Shown here piece after piece: positions 8,773-17,096 of a DNA stretch of 53,314 nucleotides. The notes under the pieces were generated by a model. That model saw only the letters and a list, made by a program, of their open reading frames with translations, was not told the DNA's origin and did not search any database. The translations under genes and the position numbers were made by a program. The stretch's first letter is position 1, and each line of letters starts with the position of its first letter. This stretch comes from Fidelibacterota bacterium. Its GTDB lineage: Bacteria > Fidelibacterota > Marinisomatia > Marinisomatales > UBA1611. The DNA lies in NCBI GenBank assembly GCA_018649625.1, contig JABIHN010000087.1, positions 1 to 53,314 of the forward strand, in the 5' to 3' direction.

Positions 8773-11700
8773 ATGAATAGGCTTAGTCAGTTCCTGGTTA
8801 ATCTCTCAATATGTATTGGATTTTCTACTCTCCAAGCTCAGAATCCATTTGTTATAGATTCAACGCTTTCCAGTATTTTTCTCCATACGAATACACATTC
8901 CATAGCAAATACAATTCAAATTGCTGATGTTAATAATGATACAATCAATGACCTTATATTATCTGGTTACGATTCAACTCGATTTGGTGTTTTCTTTGAT
9001 GTAATCCATGGAAATTCAGACGGAAGTCTTTCTGTAGCAACTCAATCTAACTTTATCACTTTTACAGATACAATTGCAAAATATATTGGAGGAATTGGAG
9101 GAATTGATCTTGTTGACGTGAATAGAGATGGATGGATAGATGCTTATCTTACCGGATCAGCGCAATCTAAAGTATTTATTAATTCTGGTGGTTTATTCTC
9201 CCCTTCCACTAAATTAGAATCCATGACTCTCACTTACTCTGATGGGAAATGGGGAGACGTGAATATGGATGGATTACCCGATTTATTTATAATGGGTGCT
9301 GATCAAATTCAAGATGTAATTATAAATGAATTATACATCAACGATGGAATCAATCTGAATAAAGACGAATCTACAATTTTCCCTGGACTCTTTAATGGAA
9401 GTAGTATTTGGGGTGATTATGATAATGATGGTGATCCTGACTTAATTATTTGTGGCCAAACTGCAGATAAAACTGCATCAGTTACCCGGTTTTATCAAAA
9501 TGATCCAATCGGTCGTTTAACAGAACTCACGAGTGCAGATGAAATTGTTGGACTCAAAGCAGGAACATTTAAATTTGTAGATTTGGATTCTGATGGCGAT
9601 CAGGACATTATTATGTCTGGTTGGAATAAAATACAAGTCAAGCTAGTAACCCAGATACTTATAAATGAACCTTTAGGAACATTTACACCTATTGACACTC
9701 AAATTGATTTTGGTGTAGCCTACGGAACAATCGATGTAGTTGACTATAACTTAGATGGTTTAAGGGATATTGTTATTTCTGGAGCAGATTCAGTGAGTGA
9801 ACATGCTGGAAAAGTTCATTCCTTATCGGGACGAGTTTATAGAAATAATGGAGACGAAACCTTCTCTTTAGAATTGGAAATACCTGGAGCACGCTCAGCA
9901 AAATTCATAGATATTGATCAAGATTCTATTCCTGATTTAATTGCCAGTGGAGCCACTGAACTCAAAAATGATTCAACAACTTTTACTCATGTCTATATCA
10001 ATACTTATGACGGTACAAATCAAACACCGACCACTCCTTCTGCACTTACCGCGTTTGCTGTAAGTACCAGAGCTATTTTCACTTGGGGTTCGGGTACAGA
10101 TGATATTGATGCTCCTGTTAATTTAAGCTATAATATTCGTATTGGTACTTCTTCTGGTGGACATGAATTAATGTCTGGGACGGTTCCATTTAATAATTCA
10201 AATGTGGGACAACTTCTCATTCGTGAATTTAACGAAATTCCACATGGTACTTATTACTGGGCAGTCCAAACTGTGGATGGCTCTGGAATTACATCTAATT
10301 GGTCTAAAGAAGATACTCTATTTATTTCACGACTAGTAACATCCACTCAATCTTTGCCAGGCACATATTTTTCTACAGGTGGATGGGCAGATTATAACGA
10401 AGATAATTTTCTTGATCTTGGATTAACTGGGGTTACTTTTTCCGGAGAAAGCATTACTAATTTATTTGAATATTCAAATGGCCTTTTATCTCAAGATTTA
10501 TTCCAAGATATTGAAGCTGTATTTGGTGGACATCTTTCTTGGGTGGATTATACAAATGACGGTCATCTTGATTTATCTTTGTCCGGATTTCAAATTATTA
10601 ATTTTTATCCGTATCGAGTTACCAAATTTTATACATATCAAAATGGTTCATATATTGAAGATTTAAATTCAGAAATTTATACTGATGATAATTTTGATGG
10701 TTTAGCAGACTACTGGGTCACTGGTGGAGTAAACGGTCATCACTGGGGCGATTATGATAATGATGGCGATTTAGATTTTGTACAAGGAGGATTTGATAAT
10801 TATAATGTTCGTCATCTTGATATATTTTATAATGATAATGGGATCCTTCGTTTAGATACCAATCAAATAAATTTAACACCAATTTATCCAGCACTTGTTC
10901 AATGGGTAGATTTAAATCGCGATGGCTTTTTAGATTTAGTTGCCATTGGATCCGATGCAACAGAAGCATTAGGAATGCGTGTTTATTTAAACAATGAAAC
11001 AAATATTCTTTCAGATGCGATTACATGGACTTCTCATATTTATGGCGTGACTGCTGGTGGAATTGCTTTTGGCGATTATAATGACGATGGATACGATGAC
11101 TTTGCCATTACTGGCAAGAATAGTGAAGATCAATTAATTTCCTATATCGTTACCAATTCTTTTGGACAGCGATTTACAGTTGAAAGTGACAATATATTAG
11201 AAGGTGTTTATTATGGACGACCTGCTTGGGGTGACTATGATAATGATGGCGATTTAGACTTACTGGTTACGGGTCAATCTAGCACGGATGGAAATTTAGG
11301 GTCTGCTCCGGTTACCTTTGTTTATGCTCAGGACCAAAATGGCATATTTTCACTTGACTCAACTTTATCTATTGATAGTGTTGGAATCAGTTTTGCCCAA
11401 TGGGGCGATTATGATGTTGACGGTGATTTAGATCTATTTATCGCAGGATTTAAAGCGAACCAAGATGTCGTTGCTCAAGTTTATGATAATTTAGAAGGAT
11501 TAGAGAATCATAATAAAGCCCCCAATGCTCCCTATGGATTAAATGATTCTGATATCAATGATAATCAAATCGAATTAAAATGGTCTGCACCTGTCGATCC
11601 AGATAACCCAAAAGGCGGATCAACTTCAGAAGCAGGTTTAAGATATCAACTCCAAATTGGGTCTGAAGAAGAGAATAATGAACATTTTATAAGTACAGGA

Positions 11701-12891
11701 CATTATGGAATTGGAAATATTGGCACCATTAATATAACAGAAAAAACAATTAATAATATTCCAGAAGGAAATTACGGCTGGCGTGTTCGTGCCATAGATC
11801 ACAGCTATGCTGCTTCAAATTGGTCAAACTTTGATTATTTTTATATTGATGTGACTGCACCAATAGTTGATACAATTCGGACAAATTATGTTTCTGAAGA
11901 ACAAGTCATTCTTATTATAAAATTTCATGAAGATTTTTATCTAGATTTAAATGTGGATCCAATCGTAATTGTCACCCACCCTGTTTATACTGATTTTGAT
12001 GGAGACGGTGTGAATGACTCACTTCTGGTAGAGAAACAAAGCTTTAACGGAGATGAATGGACTGGCGTGCTTATTTTACCTAATAATTATAACGGAAAGG
12101 CTATTCAAATTCATGTTTCTGGTGCGCAAGATGACAGAAATAATACAATGACCCCTGTCTCTATATTCAAAACACCCGAATCTATTATTTCTTTATTGGG
12201 TGGAACTTCCATTAGCTCTGATGGACAAGTTTCTATTCTACTTCCTCAAAATGCTGTTAAGAGCGATGTGTCTCTTTCCATCGTTGGATTAAATGTAAGC
12301 CCCAATGAAGGTGATTCAACTTTTTTAATTACAGATCTATATGATATAAAGCCATTTGAACTCGCTTTGAATAAACCAGGAATATTAAGAATTGCATTTC
12401 AGGACTCTTCAATTCTTGATACAGGAGCAACGCCTTTTATTGCCCGAGTTTTATCAGACGAAATAGTAAAAATGGGTGGAACTAGAATAACGATAAATGA
12501 TCATCCCTACCTACAAGTCCAAATTGATAGTATGGGGACTTTTGGTATTTTCACAAGTCGAGACTCTTTGGATACTGATTCATTAAATGTTGATAAAGTA
12601 GTTTGCCAACCTCGAATCTTTTCTCCGTCTGGTTCTATATTTGAATTTGCTCAAACCAATATTCTTTATGACTTGGATGAGCCAGGAGAAGTAACTGCAC
12701 GAATTTTTAATTTATCAGGGCGATTAAAAAGAATCATTAAACCAGAAAACTCAGGACAGTCTGGACATCAAGTCCTTAACTGGAATGGAAAAGATTCCAA
12801 AGGAAATGTTGTACCTAGTGGTCTTTACATCGTCACGTTAGAAAAGAGTGATACCATTCTCCGAACGACTGTGGGTGTATTGAATCGATGA
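8773..12891 (+). CDS. Large secreted FG-GAP/VCBS beta-propeller protein with divergent C-terminal sorting domain
   Basis: About 1372 residues from the ATG at 8773, chosen because it opens a clean signal peptide ending TLQAQ and lies 13 bp after the cyclase stop; longer starts overlap the cyclase. More than a dozen repeats of the FG-GAP/VCBS type follow, each with an Asp-rich calcium-loop-like core such as GDYDNDGDLDLLVTG or DVNRDGWIDAYLTG, arranged in blocks typical of seven-bladed integrin-like propellers. Two fibronectin-III-like segments interrupt them (about 450-550 and 920-1010). The last 85 residues (NLSGRLKRI...WNGKDSKGNVVPSGLY) are a FlgD-Ig/type IX-like tail but lack PNPFNP and end VGVLNR. 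Probably a surface protein. Its stop overlaps the next start (ATGA), so it is likely co-expressed with the barrel-transglutaminase protein. Confidence 0.85.
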   Translation: MNRLSQFLVNLSICIGFSTLQAQNPFVIDSTLSSIFLHTNTHSIANTIQIADVNNDTINDLILSGYDSTRFGVFFDVIHGNSDGSLSVATQSNFITFTDTIAKYIGGIGGIDLVDVNRDGWIDAYLTGSAQSKVFINSGGLFSPSTKLESMTLTYSDGKWGDVNMDGLPDLFIMGADQIQDVIINELYINDGINLNKDESTIFPGLFNGSSIWGDYDNDGDPDLIICGQTADKTASVTRFYQNDPIGRLTELTSADEIVGLKAGTFKFVDLDSDGDQDIIMSGWNKIQVKLVTQILINEPLGTFTPIDTQIDFGVAYGTIDVVDYNLDGLRDIVISGADSVSEHAGKVHSLSGRVYRNNGDETFSLELEIPGARSAKFIDIDQDSIPDLIASGATELKNDSTTFTHVYINTYDGTNQTPTTPSALTAFAVSTRAIFTWGSGTDDIDAPVNLSYNIRIGTSSGGHELMSGTVPFNNSNVGQLLIREFNEIPHGTYYWAVQTVDGSGITSNWSKEDTLFISRLVTSTQSLPGTYFSTGGWADYNEDNFLDLGLTGVTFSGESITNLFEYSNGLLSQDLFQDIEAVFGGHLSWVDYTNDGHLDLSLSGFQIINFYPYRVTKFYTYQNGSYIEDLNSEIYTDDNFDGLADYWVTGGVNGHHWGDYDNDGDLDFVQGGFDNYNVRHLDIFYNDNGILRLDTNQINLTPIYPALVQWVDLNRDGFLDLVAIGSDATEALGMRVYLNNETNILSDAITWTSHIYGVTAGGIAFGDYNDDGYDDFAITGKNSEDQLISYIVTNSFGQRFTVESDNILEGVYYGRPAWGDYDNDGDLDLLVTGQSSTDGNLGSAPVTFVYAQDQNGIFSLDSTLSIDSVGISFAQWGDYDVDGDLDLFIAGFKANQDVVAQVYDNLEGLENHNKAPNAPYGLNDSDINDNQIELKWSAPVDPDNPKGGSTSEAGLRYQLQIGSEEENNEHFISTGHYGIGNIGTINITEKTINNIPEGNYGWRVRAIDHSYAASNWSNFDYFYIDVTAPIVDTIRTNYVSEEQVILIIKFHEDFYLDLNVDPIVIVTHPVYTDFDGDGVNDSLLVEKQSFNGDEWTGVLILPNNYNGKAIQIHVSGAQDDRNNTMTPVSIFKTPESIISLLGGTSISSDGQVSILLPQNAVKSDVSLSIVGLNVSPNEGDSTFLITDLYDIKPFELALNKPGILRIAFQDSSILDTGATPFIARVLSDEIVKMGGTRITINDHPYLQVQIDSMGTFGIFTSRDSLDTDSLNVDKVVCQPRIFSPSGSIFEFAQTNILYDLDEPGEVTARIFNLSGRLKRIIKPENSGQSGHQVLNWNGKDSKGNVVPSGLYIVTLEKSDTILRTTVGVLNR

Positions 12892-15623
12892 AAAAACTCC
12901 TTTTTTCGTTATTGTTTGTTTCAGCCTTAATCGCACAATTTGATCAATTGTTTGTTGGGACACGGCCCTTAAGTATGGGCGGAGCTTTCATTGCTGTAGC
13001 AGATGATGCAAATGCAATTACATGGAATCCTGCTGGATTACCTGGCCTTCGTCGTACAGAATTCACGACAACTTATGCAGATCTTTATGCCATGGGAATC
13101 ACTCAATCTTATGTAGGACTCGTTCGACCTTTTTCAGATCGCATTGCACTTGGATTTGATTGGTCTAATGTAGGATTTGATGACAAAGAATTACTTTATG
13201 CTGAAAATAAATTGAATTTTGCCTTGGGATATCAGCCCCATAAAATGTTTTCTCTCGGGTTTACTCTTAAATACCTTATGAGAGATATGCAATTGGATGG
13301 AACATCTTATGGTAAAAGTTCTGGAATTGGCTACGATGCAGGAATTTTAATTCAGCCATTAAAAAATCTTAAAATGGGGCTAGGGCTTTACGATTTAGGT
13401 GGCACTCAGGTTGCCTATAAAGATAAAACAAGTGAAGTGATTCTTGGACAAGCTTTTAAATTGGGAATCAGCTACATGCCAATTGACGTATTAACGCTAG
13501 CAGCAGATTTTGGTGATCGATTTCATTTTGGAGCAGAATATATTTTTGCAAATCGTATCAGTTTCAGAGCTGGTATGCAGCACGATTTTAGTGGAAGTGA
13601 AAAAATTCTAGTACCATCTGCTGGAGTTTCTCTAAAATTCAAGAGTATTGTTGTTGAGTATGGGTATGAAAGTCATCCATATCTTGAATCAACACATCGA
13701 ATGACATTTGCGCTTCAACTTAGTCCAGCTGTCGTCAGTATCACATCTACCATAATTAATCATAATCCAATATTTCGTTCTCTTCATCGTTATTATGAAT
13801 CAGAGCCATTCATCAAAGTTGGATTAAAGAATATATCAGATGCAGATTTACCTGTGAATGTATCCTTATACGTCCCGACCATGATGGATAATCCTCACTC
13901 AGAATCCATAACGCTTCCTCCAAAATCAGAAGAAGAATATGAAATTGGTATTTCCTTTTCTAGTGATATCCTAACGTCTAAAAAAGCAACTTTCGATAAT
14001 TTAGTCCAGCCAGAAGTAAAGGTTTCCTACAAGCAAGGTGGGGAAGAAAAAATTGCGCAAAAAAAGATGGAATCATCTTATGTCTTAGGAAAAGGAAAAC
14101 TAACCTGGAGTAATCCAGATATGATTGCCTGTTATGTAACACCAGCAGATCCCGTTGTAGATAAATTTGCCCGTGATTTTATCCAATATTATACACCCGT
14201 TCTAAACAGCTATTTTGGTCGAAGTAATTTGGGACGTGGAATCATACTTTATGATGCACTTGGTACACATGGTTTAGTTTATAATATTGATTTAGAAACC
14301 CCATTTCTTGATATTGCTGATGACAAAACTGCTTTTGATACCGTTAAATATCCAGGCGATATGCTTCGAGACAAGATTGGTGATTGTGATGATTTAACTA
14401 CACTTTATGGATCACTCATGGGAAATCTTGGAATTGAAACTATGTTTTTAGATGTATTCAAACCCGGTGCTGGACATATTTTCCTTATGTTTGACAGTGG
14501 TGTTAAACCCGATGAAGTTGGAAAATATTTCCTTGATGAAACCGAAGTTGTTGTTTTAAATGATAAAGTATGGATTCCCATTGAAGCAACTCTGGTTGGT
14601 AAACCATTTTTCAGTGCATGGAAACAAGGTGCAATGAAATATAATGAAATGAAAGAAGGCAATTTTGTTAACGAAATTTCAGTCAAAGAAGCCTCCGCAA
14701 AATATTTAGCTGGATCCCATATTACACAGGATATGCCCATACCTGAAATAGATGGAATTAATGACCTTTTGAAAGAAGATATTAAACAATACGGAATGTG
14801 GTTAGAACAAATTGTATATAATTCGGTTGGAAATAAACTTGAAAAAGCTGAAGACTACTATGATGGCGGTGTAAAATACATGGAATTTGGTCGATATAAA
14901 GAAGCTATAGATATGTTGGAAACAGCTATCAATATGAAACCATTTTTCCCCGATGCAATTAATACACTTGGTGTTTGTTATACCAAAAAAGAAAATTTTG
15001 AAAAAGCCATAGAGTTTTATGAAAAAGCATTGGAACAATCTGGGGATCATGCCGGGTATATGCTAAATATTGCTATTTCTCATTTTATGATGGGAAATAA
15101 AGGAGTAGCAAAACTTAAATACAATGAAGTTGTTCTCGTTGATCCAGTCTTTGCAGGAAAATTGGATAAAGTATTTGGTGCGGCTAAAGCTTCTCTGGGT
15201 GGTAGTATCTCTCAAGGTCCTAAATTAAAAATATCTGATGATCTTGAAGCTGAATTAGCTGAAGGATCTTCCCAAGGATTAGTCGAAATAAAAGACGTTC
15301 CAAAAAATATTAAACCGCAAGATATTGAAAAAGTTGATTATAGAAAAAGATCAGCAAGAGGTGATAATACAATTGGAATTACCTTTGCACGATTGGGAAA
15401 TTATTCGATGGCCGTTGATTATTTTAAAAAATCTGTACTCAATGATCCTGAAAATATGGATTATAAAGTAGATTTAGCCGTTGCGCTCTATCGATTATTT
15501 AAATACGACGAAGCAATCGAGTATTATGACATTGTTAAAAGGGCAAAGCCTGAGTTAGTATCCCAACTAGACTTTATTGAAAGTGTGGGGGAAATCACAC
15601 CTAATTACAAAAAATTTGATTAA
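12888..15623 (+). CDS. PorV-like outer-membrane barrel fused to transglutaminase-like and TPR domains
   Basis: 911 residues. A signal peptide (MKKLLFSLLFVSALIAQ) precedes a PorV/UPF0164-like barrel (about 18-285) with the family start RPLSMGGAFIAVADDANAI and WNPAGL. Residues about 290-400 look like an Ig-type beta domain. About 410-590 resemble a transglutaminase-like cysteine peptidase: C500 in GDCDDLTTLYG, H530 in GAGHIFLMF and E566 in VWIPIEATL, where the family normally has Asp. From about 650 on there are TPR units (EFGRYKEAIDMLETAINMKP and NFEKAIEFYEKALEQSGDHA, then a further pair near 820-890). Periplasmic or surface display of the enzyme domain is inferred. In type IX secretion PorV escorts cargo to the PorU cysteine peptidase; here a barrel and a cysteine-enzyme-like domain share one chain. 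Activity is unproven. Confidence 0.75.
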   Translation: MKKLLFSLLFVSALIAQFDQLFVGTRPLSMGGAFIAVADDANAITWNPAGLPGLRRTEFTTTYADLYAMGITQSYVGLVRPFSDRIALGFDWSNVGFDDKELLYAENKLNFALGYQPHKMFSLGFTLKYLMRDMQLDGTSYGKSSGIGYDAGILIQPLKNLKMGLGLYDLGGTQVAYKDKTSEVILGQAFKLGISYMPIDVLTLAADFGDRFHFGAEYIFANRISFRAGMQHDFSGSEKILVPSAGVSLKFKSIVVEYGYESHPYLESTHRMTFALQLSPAVVSITSTIINHNPIFRSLHRYYESEPFIKVGLKNISDADLPVNVSLYVPTMMDNPHSESITLPPKSEEEYEIGISFSSDILTSKKATFDNLVQPEVKVSYKQGGEEKIAQKKMESSYVLGKGKLTWSNPDMIACYVTPADPVVDKFARDFIQYYTPVLNSYFGRSNLGRGIILYDALGTHGLVYNIDLETPFLDIADDKTAFDTVKYPGDMLRDKIGDCDDLTTLYGSLMGNLGIETMFLDVFKPGAGHIFLMFDSGVKPDEVGKYFLDETEVVVLNDKVWIPIEATLVGKPFFSAWKQGAMKYNEMKEGNFVNEISVKEASAKYLAGSHITQDMPIPEIDGINDLLKEDIKQYGMWLEQIVYNSVGNKLEKAEDYYDGGVKYMEFGRYKEAIDMLETAINMKPFFPDAINTLGVCYTKKENFEKAIEFYEKALEQSGDHAGYMLNIAISHFMMGNKGVAKLKYNEVVLVDPVFAGKLDKVFGAAKASLGGSISQGPKLKISDDLEAELAEGSSQGLVEIKDVPKNIKPQDIEKVDYRKRSARGDNTIGITFARLGNYSMAVDYFKKSVLNDPENMDYKVDLAVALYRLFKYDEAIEYYDIVKRAKPELVSQLDFIESVGEITPNYKKFD

Positions 15624-15649
15624 ATTCAAGTGTATTAAATGAGGTTATC

Positions 15650-16099
15650 ATGAAAAAGCTAAAATACATACTACCACTTATTGTCTTTAGTTTCATCTTT
15701 GCCCAAGATGAAGATGACATGGATTTAGATGCCATGTGGGATAATACTGTCTGGAATGAAATTGAAGAAGTCACCACCAAAGAATATGAAGTAGAAAAAG
15801 TAACCACAGTGGCCGGTGTTCGTGGCGCTGAAGCTGAAGATGAAGCTCTTCATCATCTTTACTATCGCCAATCTATGAAAGGGCCAAGTGAGATAGAGCT
15901 AAATAAAGCTTTAGGTAAATTGTTAATCACATTAACAACTTTGAAAGAGAAAGACCCAACTCATGTGAAAATTCCTGAAGTGACTCACTATGTGATTCAA
16001 ATCTATAAAAAACTAAATAATATGCCTAAATCAAAAGAAATGGAAAATGAATTGTTGGCAACTTCACCAGATTCTAAATGGGCGAAATTTTACAAATAA
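15650..16099 (+). CDS. Small exported protein, unknown function
   Basis: 149 residues with a signal peptide (about 1-18, ending FIFAQ), a strongly acidic stretch (DEDDMDLDAMWDN) and a helical remainder that looks like one or two TPR-type helices ending in NELLATSPDSKWAKFYK, a pattern common at the end of TPR repeats. A good Shine-Dalgarno (GAGG) lies 8-11 bp before the ATG. It is the last gene before a strong terminator and probably belongs to the same transcript as the barrel-transglutaminase protein, which ends 26 bp upstream. A partner or adaptor role for that protein is only a guess from position. I do not recognise a family. Confidence 0.6.
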   Translation: MKKLKYILPLIVFSFIFAQDEDDMDLDAMWDNTVWNEIEEVTTKEYEVEKVTTVAGVRGAEAEDEALHHLYYRQSMKGPSEIELNKALGKLLITLTTLKEKDPTHVKIPEVTHYVIQIYKKLNNMPKSKEMENELLATSPDSKWAKFYK

Positions 16100-16119
16100 T
16101 CAATTATTAGTTATAGCAT

Positions 16120-16152
16120 AAAAAAGGCTTCGAATTCGAAGCCTTTTTTTTT
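16120..16152 (+). terminator. Rho-independent terminator of the 284-16099 operon
   Basis: GGCTTCGAATTCGAAGCC is a perfect palindrome flanked by A6 on the left and T9 on the right, giving a long GC-cored hairpin followed by a U-tract 20 bp after the stop codon. Confidence 0.93.
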
Positions 16153-16250
16153 CCATATTTATTAAAAAGATATTCAAATTTTCTTTTTAATTTGATATAA
16201 TTATTTAATCAATATTTCCATCCAAGCTTTAACCATTAAAAAGGAAACTA

Positions 16251-17018
16251 ATGAAATATTTTATTGAAGTGATTGATTTCAAATCAATTATTGTAATCAG
16301 TATTGCATGTTTTTTTACCTACACATGCCTAGAACTAGGATTTATTTTTGATATTCCAACAGACCTGATTGGGATAGCAATTGTATTTCCAATTGTGTTT
16401 TCGATTAATGCAGCTTATGTGCGCCGAGAAAAAGCACTCACTCACTTCTCAGAAATAAAAGGCAGTGCATTAGCAATTCGATTAGCACATATGCATTGGG
16501 TCAACGCTGATACATCTTCTCATTTAAAAAAACTTGATAATTTATATTCACAGTTTTTTAAAAAATTATCGTCCTACCTGAAATCAGATTCACCAACAAA
16601 AGAACTGTATAATGATATCATTTTACAATTTCGAGATATCTCATTACAGCACGAGGAATTACGTAGCGCTGGACTATCAACTAGTGAAACATCCCGATCA
16701 AATCAATATTTAAGAATCATGATTGTCCACTTTGAAAATATAATAAATATTAAAAGCTACAGAACCCCAAATTCTCTCCGAGCATATTCAAAAGTATTTC
16801 TCAATGCATTTCCAATTATTTTCTCTCCATTCTTTGCCTTTGTAGCAAGTAATAACTCTCCCCTATTTGGGTTTGCGTTAGCCATCATGTATGGTCTTGT
16901 TCTAACATCACTCGATAACATCCAAGACGATTTAGAAGATCCATTCGATGGAATCGGTAGTGATGATATTTCATTAGAGTTTCCAGATATGCTATCACCA
17001 GATTTAATTACTGATTAA
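16251..17018 (+). CDS. Bestrophin-like membrane protein (tentative)
   Basis: 255 residues with paired hydrophobic segments near the N-terminus (about 11-30 and 36-52) and near the C-terminus (about 176-198 and 203-218), with a hydrophilic helical middle. The segment SLDNIQDDLEDPFDG just after the last helix resembles the conserved (E/D)xxxPF(D/G) motif after the final helix of bestrophin-type anion channels, and the paired-helix topology also fits. An alternative is another four-helix membrane family of unknown role. It stands alone between two terminators with an AAAGGAAAC ribosome site, so it is probably monocistronic. Confidence 0.5.
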   Translation: MKYFIEVIDFKSIIVISIACFFTYTCLELGFIFDIPTDLIGIAIVFPIVFSINAAYVRREKALTHFSEIKGSALAIRLAHMHWVNADTSSHLKKLDNLYSQFFKKLSSYLKSDSPTKELYNDIILQFRDISLQHEELRSAGLSTSETSRSNQYLRIMIVHFENIINIKSYRTPNSLRAYSKVFLNAFPIIFSPFFAFVASNNSPLFGFALAIMYGLVLTSLDNIQDDLEDPFDGIGSDDISLEFPDMLSPDLITD

Positions 17019-17027
17019 TTTTGATCC

Positions 17028-17061
17028 AAAAAAAGGGCTTCAATTATGAAGCCCTTTTTTT
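17028..17061. terminator. Bidirectional terminator between convergent genes
   Basis: A perfect 15-bp stem (A7 GGGCTTCA pairing with TGAAGCCC T7) with a 4-base ATTA loop. Because the stem is bordered by A7 and T7 it can terminate on both strands: the bestrophin-like gene from the left and the type IX cargo gene ending at 17097 from the right. Confidence 0.9.
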
Positions 17062-17096
17062 ATCACACCTTTATTAAAAAGGTATCGTAGGTGAAA

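Noticed and set aside
14405-14740. 111-codon antisense frame inside the barrel-transglutaminase gene
   Set aside because: Overlaps the conserved transglutaminase-like segment and looks like a mirror frame.
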